Below, piece by piece: positions 24,294 through 36,290 of a DNA stretch of 64,000 bases (position 1 is the stretch's first letter; each line of letters opens with the position of its first letter). The position numbers and the translations under genes were made by a program. Source of the DNA: Pyxicephalus adspersus (lineage: Eukaryota > Chordata > Amphibia > Anura > Pyxicephalidae); the NCBI RefSeq assembly GCF_032062135.1, contig NC_092861.1, positions 136,176,257 through 136,240,256 of the forward strand. The letters are read 5' to 3'. Under the pieces are notes generated by a model. It ran no database searches, had not been told where the DNA came from, and was given only the letters and a program-made list of their open reading frames with translations.

Positions 24294-24692
24294 TAAAGCG
24301 GACCTATCACCAGAGTTTTTACATTACATAAAAGGTCCTCCTGGGATACATATGTCACACTTCCCAGGAGGCTTCTGGCTATTGGCTTTTTCTTCAGTGG
24401 GAAAAAGAACCTGACAATCTCACCCATGTGCATTAAGATCAGTTTTTTTCCCCATTTACATCAGGCTACCTCACCTCATCTCGTGCCTGTACAGTGGAAG
24501 ATCGGGTGACATAGGCAGAAGCCAGAAGAAAGAAGATGGCAGCGCTTGACGCTTCCTCCATTCTCGGACAAAGGTGGATTTCAGGACGCTGCGGGACCCA
24601 TTCCAGGAAACCTCAAGAAGGATTGACAGATCTACCGAAGTAAAGGTAAGTTAGTTTGCTTGTGTTTTTTTTTTTAGTTTAGTTCCGCTTTA
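24294..24692. mobile_element. MITE with TAAAGCGGAAC-type TIRs
   Basis: The left end taaagcggacctatcac and right end gtttagttccgcttta are inverted. The 399-bp interior has a short gc-rich block (24480-24620) and no coding frame. Related ends occur at 50995 (taaagtggaactaaacc) and as a bare remnant at 63037-63057. Confidence 0.6.
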
Positions 24693-25910
24693 GGTAAAAA
24701 AAATATTACCAAATAAACAGACCCAATTATGGTGGCCCATATGGGGTTTGCAGGTACGAGAGCTGAAGTAGTTAAATTCACTTACTGTTGACTGACTCAC
24801 TACATCTGTGGTTTGTTTCAAGCCATAACTACTCCTTCAGTAAACAATACATTCTAAGGTTATTTGTTGTTGAGAATTTTATTGTACAAATTTGTCATCC
24901 TTCATCCCTAAAGACTTAAACTCCTATAAATTCACATTACCTTTAACGCAGAAGCAGTCATGGCAGCATTTAAATTATCACCAATGTAAACTGACACCAA
25001 AAATGAAATTACGGTGCTGAAGCCTGTGGTAAATATAAATAGGATCTTAAAAATAAGATTGATCGTCTCCTGTTAAGAAAAGCCTCTTTTGAATGCCTGA
25101 GATGTGATAAAACAGCAAACCAATAAAATAACATTATTATGCACATAAATAGCAAACAATGGCAGCAAACAAGGCACAGAATGCTGAATACATTTTATCA
25201 GAATGGGAAATGGGAAATTTTTGCTGTGTTTTTACAAGTTTTAATCCGTTTTATTTTTATCCCCTGTGCTGTTAATTTTCAAGCGTGATTTCCCACTTGG
25301 AAACGGCAATGGAATTCTCCAGTGAAGAAATGACTCTCATTTGTTTACATTTTTGTCAGTTTTATATCAAGTTATTCACAGCTCTTACACACAGCAGTTA
25401 TCTATGGATATCAGAACCGAAACACACGATGCATGAAATCCTCTCTAATAACAAATGTCAGCGTTATAACCAACGCAACCAATGGGACTTTTTTTTTATA
25501 TTTTTTATTTTGATGGAAACAGTATAGGTAGTACAAAGTATAAAAATAGTGTTCTCATGAATACAGAGGCAATAGAAATCGCTGTTTCAGTTGCTGAATA
25601 CATGCAATAGCAGTTGCAAAAATAAGGGAAGTGGAGGTGGAACTTCTGGAAGTACCAGATGTGCAAGGTGGGTTGGGTAGGAAAGATTGAAATGTTTTAG
25701 AGCTAGGGATTCAATGGTGTGGAGAAGGACAAGAAGGGTTAGGAAGGGATAGATGTGGGCTCAAGTGAGGTCTGAAGTGGGATGTGGAGGTGAAATGAAG
25801 GTGGGTGAGTAAGTGATTACCCCATAGGTTTTCTAGATAACTGATCAGGTAAAAATAGAAAATATAAGAGCCTGGTGGCCATTTACTCATAAATTCTTTT
25901 CAGTTTAGGC

Positions 25911-26272
25911 CAGTGCTTTTCAACCAGGGTTCCCCCAAAAGTTGGTAGGGGTTCCTTGAGCAATGAGCAGTTTGTGGCTCCCAGGTCAGTTTATGTGACA
26001 CCAATGATCTTTTTGGCGATCTTTTTAAGGTGAAATTCTTCCCAGTGGCCAGCAAAACTAGTAATAGTCTATAGCTAGCCAAGCATCAGTTACTTAGTAG
26101 GGATATAATATCCCAATCAGTTGGTTTAGGTGCCAAGTGGCCAGCAATGTAAGACTCATTCTTCCTAACGATCACCATGTAAGCTGTGGATTTATTAAAT
26201 ATAGCTGGGGTTCCATAAAGACCTAAAAGTTATTCCAAGGGTTCCCTCATGTTAAAAAGGTTAAGAAACACC
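25911..26272 (+). mobile_element. hAT-like MITE 'TTTCTCAACC', copy with internal duplication
   Basis: It starts cagtgcttttcaaccaggg and ends 'gttaaaaaggttaagaaac'. The internal 'agtggccagcaa' occurs twice (about 26045 and 26137), so an extra segment of about 95 bases is present compared with the other copies. Confidence 0.65.
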
Positions 26273-26357
26273 ATCTATTTTTTCCTATATTCTATAATGC
26301 AATTTCCTAAAAAACTTTTTGATGCTAATATACCTCCCTAGAGGGAAGGAGGTGTTA

Positions 26358-26688
26358 AGCTGCGTACACACGGCAAATTTTTCTCGCCCGATAATCGGTA
26401 TCGGCCAATTATCGGGCGAAAATCTGCCGTGTGTACAGTCGGTCGTCGTCCATCGTCTGACGACCGTCCTGGCGGATCCATGGACGATGGACGACGACCG
26501 ATCCTAATGAAAGGGAAGGGGAGAGCGCGCAGCAGGGTGCCGCTCCGTCGCTCTCCCCCTCCCCTCTCCATAGAGCATGAACGGTGCTGTATGTACAGCA
26601 TCGTTCATGCATCGTGCAGTCTTTTCTCGTTGGAAAGGATCGTGAAAGATCCTTTCCAACGAGAAAAATTGCAGGTGTGTACGCAGCT
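26358..26688 (+). mobile_element. Harbinger-like MITE, copy 3 (best preserved)
   Basis: The TIRs AGCTGCGTACACAC and GTGTGTACGCAGCT are exact inverses, flanked by TTA at 26355-26357 and 26689-26691. The interior has three nested foldbacks: 'gcccgataatcgg'/'ccaattatcgggc', 'gtcggtcgtcgtccatcg'/'cgatggacgacgaccgatc', and 'ctcgttggaaaggatc'/'gatcctttccaacgag'. High CpG content suggests a young copy. Open stretches within it are not genes. Confidence 0.85.
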
Positions 26689-27473
26689 TTAGAAAGTTTT
26701 TATGTGGGTGTTCTGAAAGAAAGGCTGAAAGCCGCAAATTGTTGTTATATGACTGTTGGCAAAATAATCAATTTTCAAGATGAACTTTGAGCATAGCTAA
26801 GTATGTGAGTTGTAAAGCTGCCAGTAATATTGAGTGGAACAACTGGTTTGCTCTATGGCAGTGCTAGAAGAGAAGTAACAGTAATGGCTCAAGGCAAAAA
26901 AAGTGTACCAAGCAAATTACTGAGCTGTCATACTCCAGTTTAGTGTGTCAAGGGTGGTGCTTGCTGGATAAATGTGCCTCATTTATTTAAATGTGGACTA
27001 AAATGTAATCTATATAATTAATACAAGAGAGACCGGATGATTAGCCCATTTTATGGCATTATCCCAACATATATGTAGATATAGGAAAGAAGAATCTCTC
27101 AATCCTGAGAGTTATAGAGATTTTATTGCCATATTCTTAGTAACAGTCAATATTCCATCAATAAAAATCCATAATTTATTAATACAATTCAAAGAATCCC
27201 ATATACAGTAACAGTGAGGCAAATATTACACACACAATACATACATTTTATGTTAAAACAAATATTCTATTCCCTAATTTTTCCAATTGCTCGCGTTTTG
27301 CTGACATTTTGTTCTGCTTCCTCAGAAGTAACAGTGGATTGGGAATGTTGATTCTAATACTTGTCCATATATTTCCTAAACAACATATATCTTCTATAAT
27401 GCCCCCTCTACCCATCAAACCAGCAAAGGGCAGAGACAGAGTCAACAAGCACAGCCAAAAAAATGCCATTGAG

Positions 27474-28186
27474 CAGCGGTCGCCAACCCACGTCCACGGG
27501 AAAATGTTGGTGGTCCACAGAAAAGTTTGAACATTATTTGCAATTTTTATGTTTTATTATTAATAAAAACAAAAATAATATTCTTATAAATTATTATACA
27601 CTGAATGACAATTTTTGCCTTTTTATTGCAATAAATTCACGAACTGTACTAGAGACAGAAAAACAAGGGAGGCGCAGCGTGATGTCAGTAGGTACTGTCG
27701 GTATTGTTTCGGCCATTACAACTGTCACCCCGGTCCGCCAATACCGATTCTTATCCGATTGTTTTATTTTATTTGTTTATTTCTCAGATGCTCTTTTAGG
27801 TAAGTATGACCTTAACTGTGTATTTTATTTAACTAATAAATTTAATGGCATCAAATAGTTTGACTTTGATAACTATCATTTCTTGTTTGGTCTTAGATTG
27901 GAATGAAATAAACCCATAATGAGTGGGAAAAAGCTCACAAATATTTTGCATTTCTTTAGTAATACCAAAGATAATGCAACTAATGATAATAGTAACAATA
28001 GTAATACTTCACCTAACCAGGAGCTGATCAATGAATCAGAGCCGCCACAGTCCTTGTCAGACACCACTAGGAAGATCATTATTGTACAAATGTATTTATC
28101 TTTTTAAAAAAATCATAATAATATTCTGTAGGATTTAAAATTTGGAATTAAGTGGTCCGTGAGGTTCGAAAGGTTGGCGACCACCG
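27474..28186 (+). mobile_element. Non-autonomous hAT element with TIRs and 8-bp target duplication
   Basis: The TIRs are CAGCGGTCGCCAACC at the left and GGTTGGCGACCACCG at the right, 713 bp apart. They are flanked by ccattgag (27466-27473) and ccgtagag (28187-28194), 8 bases with two differences. An 8-bp target duplication is the rule for hAT elements. The interior is AT-rich with one small reading frame (27919-28107) that may be the transposase N-terminus. The catalytic region is missing, so the copy cannot move by itself. Confidence 0.8.
27919..28107 (+). pseudogene. Possible N-terminal remnant of hAT transposase
   Basis: A 62-codon frame begins MSGKKLTNILHFFSNTKDN, then an Asn/Ser-rich linker, and ends soon after. 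hAT transposases often start with a short basic stretch followed by an 'I..FF' motif, and the position inside a TIR-bounded element fits. No BED finger, RNase-H-like catalytic core or dimerisation domain follows, so this is at most a truncated relic. Confidence 0.45.
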
Positions 28187-28883
28187 CCGTAGAGGTAAGT
28201 TTGGTCCTCAAAGCCATCAAATCCCAAGTGGTAAGTATAATCCTCTAATCAACTGTTTCCCTCACATAGGTAGACCTAATAATTTTTTAAAAGTTCCACT
28301 GCGCCACCTCAATGTAAGAAATTAAAACTCAATCCATAAGCCTATATAGTGCCACTGTATACAAATGTTTAAGAGCAGCAAATAAAGCAGCCAGATTAGT
28401 ACATGAGACAGATTTAATCAAAATCTTGTAGATCTCTGGGTTGTCCTAGCCTAAGAGTGCCTTCCCCTGCTACGCCTTGAAATTCTTACTGCCCTAAAAA
28501 TATGCACACAACGTAACATCTGTATGTGAACATACATTCTGCCTTAGCAACATGCTGCTGGTAAAGACCCACCCCGGAAAGCATCTAAATACACTCCTAA
28601 AATGAATATATGGAACTTCCCCACCTGGCAAAAGATCTGCAATCCTATTCAGGCAGTATTGCGATCTGGACACCCCTGCCACTTCATCAAGCACACCCCC
28701 ATCCTGATGACTGGACATTAAACTAGCATAAACACATTAATAATGTCATACCTCTGCTTGTTCCTATTTATCCATGGGTATTGTGCACAATACTTGTGAT
28801 TGGGGTTAGTGTGCTCAACACGTGCTGGCAGTAACATGTTTCTGTTTATTCTCTGCTCTCCTTTATTTGTATTTGGTCTAAAG

Positions 28884-29020
28884 GTCTTGTGATCAATGCA
28901 CCCCTGCTAAAGAATAAAGCCAGGTCATTGACCTTCACTGCAGCAGATCAACTTGGTCAAGAACACATTGACCAGAATTCTACGGACTGGGTAGTGAAGA
29001 AGTATCAGCACATTGATAAG
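28884..29020 (+). CDS. Unrecognised candidate exon B
   Basis: An acceptor (tttgtatttggtctaaag) precedes, and a donor AAG|GTTTGC follows. The segment is open in one frame only: two bases plus 45 codons, including KNKARSLTFTAADQLGQEH and STDWVVKKYQHIDK, ending in phase 0. The other frames have early stops. The hydrophilic, mixed composition looks like real protein, but I recognise no family. The sequence upstream (from 28774, 'catgggtattgtgcacaat') is partly repeated about 402 bases later (29176), so a local duplication surrounds the segment. Its start phase does not match the end of the candidate at 17571, so an unseen exon would be needed to join them. Confidence 0.35.
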
Positions 29021-29278
29021 GTTTGCTCTGCTTACTCTCCTCTCTCTTGTTAGCATGTTCTCTTTGGGTACATATGCTGTGCACCAGACCTAGATTTATT
29101 ACATTGATGTATTTATTGCTTTGAGTCCAGCTTTCATGTTCTTACATGCCTTAGATATGCATAACATTCTTCAACATGGGTATTGTGTTCAATCCATGCT
29201 GTGGCATGTTTCTGGTTATTTACTGTTTTCCCCCCCTGTGTATATGTATTTGGTCTTAAACTTATTTTCCAGGTAAAG

Positions 29279-29472
29279 GTTGACAATCGAAAATCTGGCC
29301 ATCGATAATCCGGTCCCCTTAGTTTCCCGGCATGAATTTCGGATCGCATTTTCAATACAGGGACTGCAGTACACTAATTGGCCACTAATGTTTTGATGGC
29401 GCTGTTCTACAGAATTTTTTGAAAATCCAGCACTCCTCAGGTCCGGAGTTTGCCGGATTTTTGATTGTCAAC
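29279..29472. mobile_element. MITE with GTTGACAATC TIRs
   Basis: The left end gttgacaatcgaaaatctgg and right end ccggatttttgattgtcaac are inverted over about 20 bases, 194 bp apart. A pogo-like origin is possible from the look of the ends, but target duplications are unclear. Confidence 0.7.
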
Positions 29473-29740
29473 ATGTATCTGTATCTGCTCCAAATTGGGG
29501 GTGGATCAGATTCCAAATGCACATGCCATAAGCCTCCCCTCACTTTCTGCCCCATTAACACAACAGAAGTCAATGAATCTATCCAAACTGAAAGGAAATT
29601 GACTTTTAGACAGTTGTCACCAAACAAGTGTCCTCATTAGATATCACCCGCGGATGACTATCATTAACTTTTGCCTTTCTGCTAAACATCAGGAACACTT
29701 TTTGTCACAAACCTGCCATGTTCATGTCCAGTGATGTATA

Positions 29741-29965
29741 AGGTTACGTACCCTTTTTAGATCATTGAAAATCAATTGTGAAAAAACTAGTATGTGTACA
29801 GTGGTCTCTTAAACATTAATAAGTGGAATAACTAAACGACCAGCTGAGGACAACTGCTAATACTTTTATATGGAGGAGGAGGACGCAGCTGGGTGTCTCC
29901 CACTTATCCTTCCCTCTCCATGGAACTGAACAGTGATGATTGTACAGTGCTCTTCATAAAAGATT
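29741..29965. mobile_element. Heavily diverged Harbinger-like MITE
   Basis: The markers 'ggttacgtacc', 'tatgtgtacag', 'ccttccctctccatgg' and 'tgattgtacagtgctcttca' appear in the same order as in copy 3. Boundaries are approximate. Confidence 0.3.
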
Positions 29966-31232
29966 GTTTCTAGCAGCAGAAATTTGGAATCTGTGCTTAG
30001 ATTAGGGCTGGATACATAGAATTCTTCAAGAAGAGCTTCTCTATAAAGTCCATTACAAGGCTTCAGAATCTGAGCAACGGTCATATGTACAACCCATAAA
30101 ATGTACAGCAGGAGGTGTCCATTATTTTTTTCCCAACTTATTGTAAAGGTTTTGACTATGCACATTATGTATGCTTTTATTTGCGGGGCTAAATATAGAT
30201 GGGTCTAATTCCAATGTGTCATTAAATAGAAAAAAAAAAGTTTACTGTGCAAGAACACAACAAATAAAAAGAAAACCCACACAATACCTAAGAAAAATGA
30301 AAATGTCTAATTCCTAGCTGTTTTGACAAGATGCTGATGTCTCCCCGGACAATAAATCTTGTTGCAAACACAGTGAAAAGTAATTAAAGAGCAGATTAAA
30401 AAAAGTAGCAATTACTACATCCACCTGCGGTTAAAAAAAAATGCCTTTGTTTTTGATAAAGGATGTGGTAAAGGGTACAAAGTAACGGAGCGTTTAATAA
30501 ATTATTCATGAGACATTGAGAAATACGGGCACACAAAAATAAAATTGCATTTGGAGTGAGATTGCTCTACTAGCGTGCAAGTAACAATATGATAATAATA
30601 GCAACTTTGGTTTTTTTTGTCTGTGACTCGAAACTAAAAATGAGTTTAAGGAAGTGTGAAACTTGTTCTTGCTAAACTTATTGTACAGCAATGCGGTACA
30701 TTATTGCTGGTAATGTTTCAGCCAATGAATTCCAAAGCCGGAACAGGTATTGAGAATGACAGCCTCAATATACAGTATATACAATCTAGAGCCCAATCAC
30801 AACTAGAGCTGCCCAAGAGACTGCTAAGGGCTTTTACCAAGTCTGAAAATGGATTGTAAAAGCATTTGCTCACTTACAATACAATATTCATTGATTGCCT
30901 ACTCTCATTTAAAAGTCTTTTGAGTGTTGGGGTTGATAAAGTGATTTTTTCTGTATCTGTAAAAATATTTCAACAATTGACAGTGCACAATGTTGCACTG
31001 AAAGATTTAAAAAAAACCAAAAAAACAGTGTAATAGTAATATTAGCAAAACGGTATAAATAAAAAACAATTTTACATTTTTAAATTAAAAAAAAAACCAT
31101 ATAAAAGACTTCTAGGCTAAGATGATGACAACAGTCTGCTATGTGCAGAAGAAAGGATTTCCAAGAGTTCTGTCCTCAATTCTTGTCACTCAAAATGACC
31201 TTTATTAATTATTTTGGGTGACAAAAGGATGT

Positions 31233-31276
31233 GAATGTCTCATCATTGGTGAATGAATGTCTCATCATTGGTGAGG
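31233..31276. repeat. 22-bp tandem duplication
   Basis: The block gaatgtctcatcattggtga starts at 31233 and again at 31255. Confidence 0.85.
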
Positions 31277-31377
31277 AAAGGGGGAGGCCGTGTAGGAGAT
31301 GCCCTGCGGCATCCTTCTCATAGGAAAACATTAGCTGTCCTTCCTGCCAGGGATCAAGCATGGCAAATCCTTAAACA

Positions 31378-31628
31378 ATTATTATTAACCAGTATTTATA
31401 TAGTGCTGACATATTACGCAGCGCTGTACAAAGTCTATAGTCATATCACTATCTGTCCCTTAAAGGGGCTCACAATCTAATCTCTCTACCATAGTCATTT
31501 GTCTTTATTACAGTCTAAAGCCAATTTGAGAGGAAGCCAGTTAACCTAACTGCATGTTTTTGGTATGTGGGTTGAAACTCATATAAAGTCGTGGCTGAGA
31601 TTTGATCCTGGACCTAGCGTTGCAAAAT
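31378..31628 (+). repeat. Interspersed repeat 'gtccatagtcatgtcactag', copy C
   Basis: It contains 'acgcagcgctgtacaaagtc', 'ggggctcacaatctaatc' and 'catgtttttggtatgtgg', then jumps to 'gatttgatcctggacctagc'. The middle third is deleted compared with copy B. Confidence 0.75.
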
Positions 31629-31820
31629 GATTGTAATAGCCTTAGATTTTCACCCGAGATGATGAAGAATAATTGTAATGGGGTAGTGGAATCTCTGTGA
31701 GAAATAAATATGTTTACTCCTAGGGACTGTGCAGGGACCAATAATAAATGGGTCAAATTATTGTATAGGCAATCATAGGCCACTTGGACCATTATTATCA
31801 TATATTTATATAGTGTAGAC

Positions 31821-32124
31821 CAGCCGTTCCTAACTTTTTATCCCAAAGGTACTCTTAAAATAGGGTGTCAGACAACCCCTGCTATAATCAATCAATGGGA
31901 AAAATGCTATTTGCATTGGATGACAGTAAGGTGAATGCCCCCCATTAGTGTACGTTAGCGGTCAGAATCCCACCTTTATGGACGGCTCAAAAAGTCTTTG
32001 GTTTATGCACATGGCTCTGCCAGTTGGTGCTGGGCAGGCACCATCTTATAGGTCAGCCATATCTCAAACAACCACTGGCAACTTCTGGAGGAACCCCTGG
32101 CAACTTCTGGCTGAGAATGACTGG
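31821..32124 (-). mobile_element. hAT-like MITE 'TTTCTCAACC', diverged copy
   Basis: The left end is cagccgttcctaacttttta and the right end ggctgagaatgactgg. The internal 'caacccctgctataatcaat' is diagnostic. A middle segment around 32000-32070 ('atgcacatggctctgccag') has no match in other copies. Confidence 0.5.
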
Positions 32125-32605
32125 CACAGGTTGGCACAGGCAGAGTCTGTAGTCATGTCACTCAGAGGAGGTCACCGTGTGCAAAATAATCAGAGAAATT
32201 CCAGTACAGGAAAGGACCCAGTGTAACTGTGCAAACCTGAAGGTAAGACTGTAAGCATGCTCAAATGAATCTTTTGATGCCTACACGTTGATAAATAAGT
32301 AGCAAAGGAACATACAATGATACAACTAATTACATAAACCTTATCATACATAAAAAATTACATCACACATATCATATTTTAATATACATATAAAATTAAC
32401 TTCTGGAAAAGTCTGAGTCAATCAGCAGAAATTAAATTTCTTGAGGCTCTCAGCACAAAAGCACTACAGTAATTCTGCACCATGCAACTTTCCTTCAGTT
32501 CCCTGCAGACCAAGTTTCCAGTGTGCATATAAATACAAATATTGAGCATCCCCTGCAAAGGAAATTTCAGTTTTAGTGACATACTTTATAATGTTTAACT
32601 AATTC

Positions 32606-32879
32606 TTAAAGGATACAGACGTCACAAGTTTTTTTTTCCAACGGAAGCTGCTTTTTATTAGTTTAACTTTTCCTGCGTTTTTGGGCATTTTACAGTGTTA
32701 ACCCTGCGTTTTAATTTTTTAAACGTTGCAAGTAGCGTTATGGATAACGCTCATAAATGTGCCTCAAGTAAACGTCCTGGTGTAGATAAGGCCATTGGGA
32801 TGCATGGGAATTTCAAACAAGGGCTTTTAAAGCTTCAGGTTAAACGCTGGGGAAAACGCCCATGTAGACTAGCCCTTAA
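32606..32879. repeat. MITE-like repeat with GCGTTT motifs
   Basis: The motifs 'cctgcgtttttgggc', 'ataacgctcataaatgtgcc', 'aaacgctggggaaaacgccc' and the end 'gtagactagccctt' suggest a dispersed CpG-rich MITE. A second copy is not present here, so the class is uncertain. Confidence 0.35.
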
Positions 32880-33670
32880 TGGTCTATTAATTTTTTTTAC
32901 TTTTGATTGGAGCAGTGCACAAAGTTACTTTTATATGTGCTTTTGCCTCTCAAGCTTCAAGTGTGCAGAATTTTTTAGAAGAAAGAAAAATATTTTGCTT
33001 GCAGATTCCATGCATTTTTGACTGCTTCTTTGACCTTTTTAAATAAGTAAAAAAAAAGTCAATGATGATGATGACCGTGTCTTAGAATTGGTTACTAAAA
33101 TAGCAGTGGGTTTTGGCAGTAATTTATTGCAGCAGCAAATTCTGGTAATGCAGAGCTACAGATCTGTTTAGTGATGGACCGATTACACTGAACAGACACA
33201 CACTTAGAAAAATCTAGGACGTCAACATTTATTTCCTAATTTCAAATGCAGCATGTAACACTGTAAAGGAAGACATCAGCAGAGACAATGTAAAGGAATA
33301 ATTTGATTACTAAACAGAAATTATTGAACCACAAGATCCTGTTTTGGGTTTTGTTTTTAATTTTTCCGAAATCTCCCTTTTAATATCGAGCTGTCGAATG
33401 CCACCCAAAAGCTGAAATCCCACTAGCTGTGGGAATAACGTTCTGTGAAATCATGAGGGGGAGTAGTGAAAGTGAATAGTGGAATACCAGAAAGGAGGAA
33501 AAGGCTTATGTCAAAGTGTGATTGTGGGAGGAAATAGGACAGTGGCACAGAGAAGTAAAACCAAAAGTATAATGATTTATACAAGATTTGCGCTTCCTCA
33601 TGCCAGTGCATTACTGGGGGAGAGGCCATAAATAGCTCCAACCTGTGGCAGCCCAATAGAGAAGGAATTG

Positions 33671-33782
33671 GGGCAGCATGGTTGTCCCAGGGGTTAACAC
33701 TCTGGCCTTTTTCTATCCCTTTGCACCGCTAGATCCCTGTTTCGAATCTTAGCTATCTACACTATCTGCATGGAGTTGCAAT
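33671..33782 (-). repeat. Fragment of the 'gtccatagtcatgtcactag' repeat tail
   Basis: 'aacactctggcctttttc', 'ctgtttcgaatcttagc' and 'ctatctgcatggagttgca' are the reverse of the tail seen in copy B. Confidence 0.6.
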
Positions 33783-33800
33783 GGAGCAATGTACGCACTA

Positions 33801-34114
33801 GACCTAAAGTCCTCCAAGACTGGAGAAGATAGACTATCATGGGAGAACCTGGGTGATCTGTGAATTTTGGAGTAGATTTACTAAAAATAATTTCCGTTAG
33901 TTGGCAAATGTTTTCAGTCATGGACCAGATCCATTCTAGGTTTACTGGATCACTCAAGTTCTCCTGCAGATAAAAGTCTATCTTCACCATTTATGGATCA
34001 ACTATGTCTATGGGGTTTTATTCGGGATATTTTTTTTTTTCCCTAGTGGTTGAAGTTGATGGACTTTTTACAACCTAACTATGTAAATATGAAGAGCTTT
34101 AATAAATCAGGCCC
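33801..34114. mobile_element. Palindromic MITE 'CTGATTTACTAAAG' with inserted repeat
   Basis: The arms 'gtcctccaagactggagaag' and 'gagctttaataaatcaggcc' bracket the element. Near 33989-34092 it is split by a different repeat containing 'ggatcaactatgtctatggg' and 'ggttgaagttgatggact', which is also present alone at 57797-58012. Confidence 0.65.
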
Positions 34115-34590
34115 ATAGTGGTGTTGAATTCTGTGGAGTGGAAGGCACCCTGCTGCATCTCCGACCATTGGAAATGACAAAGCTTGCCCCTGGTTGGTTG
34201 CTTAATGATCTGCCATGATGGATCACTAAATTATGTTAGGGATCTCTGTACACATTTTAGATGTTTTCCCAAGATAAATCATTATTTAGTATATGTGCAA
34301 AGCTTTAGAACATCTATTATGCATTGATATGAGCCCCCACTATCATGTATGTATGTTCACCACTCCCTTTCATGGTTTGATAGAGAATTCCCACTGTAGG
34401 GCAATAGCAGCTTTAGGTTGGCATTTGGCAAACTCAATATAAAAAGGAAATTTTTGGGAATGTACAAATGTAACGAATGCATGATCCTATGGCTTAAAAA
34501 AAGATGGAGCCTGTCAAAAAAAGGAAGAGGCTGGAGTTTGTATATGCAAAGGTAATTGGGGTTGATTGTTGCTGTATAATAAAAGTATTT
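33901..34590 (+). repeat. Duplicated segment, copy 1
   Basis: 690 bp match 38115-38783 in the same orientation from 'ttggcaaatgttttcagtc' to 'gctgtataataaaagtattt'. The copies differ by scattered substitutions and short indels, by eye around one in ten bases. The segment includes most of a palindromic MITE, a diverged Harbinger-like end ('gtgcaaagcttta') and unique-looking sequence. Confidence 0.85.
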
Positions 34591-35329
34591 ATGTGTTTTT
34601 TATGTTGTTTTCCTCTAAGACTAAAGCAATCATAAATTGTACAGTAATGTTTATCTTCGTGCGCTCTTGGCAAGAATTTGGTACGCTCATGTTTCATTCA
34701 TCTATTAATAATTTTAATAATATATACATAGTACTAGTACAACAATAAAGATTTCATTTATGAATACGCTTTCATATGTTAATACGCTTCAAGCCTTAAC
34801 CACAAAAATCTCACATAAAACTGTGTCTGGTTTTGTGATGACACTCCAATACGCTTCCCTTCGGCTTGCCAGGGTCACGTGATCTTGTGAATGCCGTTAT
34901 GTAAATAGTGGCTGCAGGGCACATAGTGGAGGAGTGTGGGAATTTTCCCCAGCATTGCCCTGAAAAGGAGCAGACGGATCTGGGAAAGTTAGATCGAGAA
35001 TAAATAAGCTGCAACGGCCAAAATTCAGGGCATCCTAAAAGCATTTATTTTAACGTCAGTGACAACTGATAAAAGAATTCATGTCATTTACTCTGGAGCA
35101 TCAAAGAGAAATTATTAGTCATTTTATATTGTAACTGAAGACCACAATAAATTCAATAAAAAGCTGAACTCCGAAGAGATATACATACAATTGGATGCAG
35201 CATTGTAATTATTCAATGCATGTTTTAAATGTAAAAGTACTATGGAAGCACTTAAATCATATATCACATACAAGATGACCAACATATTCATATTGAGACT
35301 CTATATAAATACACAATGAGTAATTCATT

Positions 35330-36290
35330 GAAAACAACATGATGTAAGAATGGTCAATGGAAACCAAAATCATTTCCCACTAAGGGTTTGATTCAAAATC
35401 TGGAACCACAGAATGAGTGAACAAATCATAATATGGCCCAGTAGTGTGTATGGCTCCATGTATGCACTCCCAACAACATCTGGGTATACTTTTGATGAGA
35501 TGGAATGATGTTCTGGGCATCTCTTCCCAAAGTTGGATCAGGATATTATTCTGTGGCACTTATTGGCAGGGCTAGATACAACAATACATAGTGTCCCAGA
35601 GGGTTTATAATAGATTCAAGTCTTGGTAATGTGGGGGCCAGTCAATGGCATCAATGCCTTCATCATCCAAGGACTGCCTACACACAATGGCCGCATGAGG
35701 TGGAGCATTGTCCTGCACCGGGAGACCCTATTGCACCAGATGTGAGGATTTCATTCTGGCAATAGCAGTCAGGGTACCATTAGTTAAAACTAGGAGGTCT
35801 ATGTGTGATTCTAAGGATATGCCAGGACCATCCCTTACTTACTGCCACACCGATCAATGCCAGATGATGTTGCAGGCAACATAACATTCACCATGACGTC
35901 TCCAGTCTGTTTTATAGTTTGTCATTTGAGCCCACTGTGAACCTACTGCCATCTGTGAAGATGATGGGGGCACCAATGATGATCCTGACAATTAGGGCGA
36001 TGCCAACCAAGATGCACGGTGCTCAGCTGTGGGCACAGGTCCCACTCCAAGATGTCAGGCCAGCATGCCATCCCCATGGAGTGTTTCTGACCTGTCAGAA
36101 AAATGCACATTAGTAGCCATTTGGAGGTTATATTGTAGGGCTCCAGCAGTGCTCCTCCTGATCCTCTCCCCACAAAGATGCAGATATCGGTTCTGCTACT
36201 GGCCTGTTCAGCTTTCTCCTTGTGTATAGTCTCATCTCTTGGCACCTGGTAAACACAGCAACCCTTCATGTAACAGCATGTATGGATATG
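35330..36290 (-). pseudogene. Decayed Tc1-type transposase and flanks
   Basis: Read on the - strand, the region from about 36269 down to 35400 shows, in broken frames, remains of a Tc1-like DDE transposase. The clearest part is around 35725-35630: QDNAPPHAA, then DDEGIDAIDWPPH, corresponding to the 'QDNA.PH' and 'W...SPDLNPIE' catalytic-domain motifs of the family. Upstream, a 108-codon open stretch corresponds to the region before the second aspartate. Several stops and frameshifts interrupt it, so no active protein is made. The AT-rich sequence below 35400 probably belongs to the 3' end of the element. TIRs could not be fixed. Confidence 0.75.

Noticed and set aside
26338..26737. Five overlapping frames of 60-90 codons
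   Set aside because: All lie in a Harbinger-like MITE; the palindromic, gc-rich body leaves both strands open.
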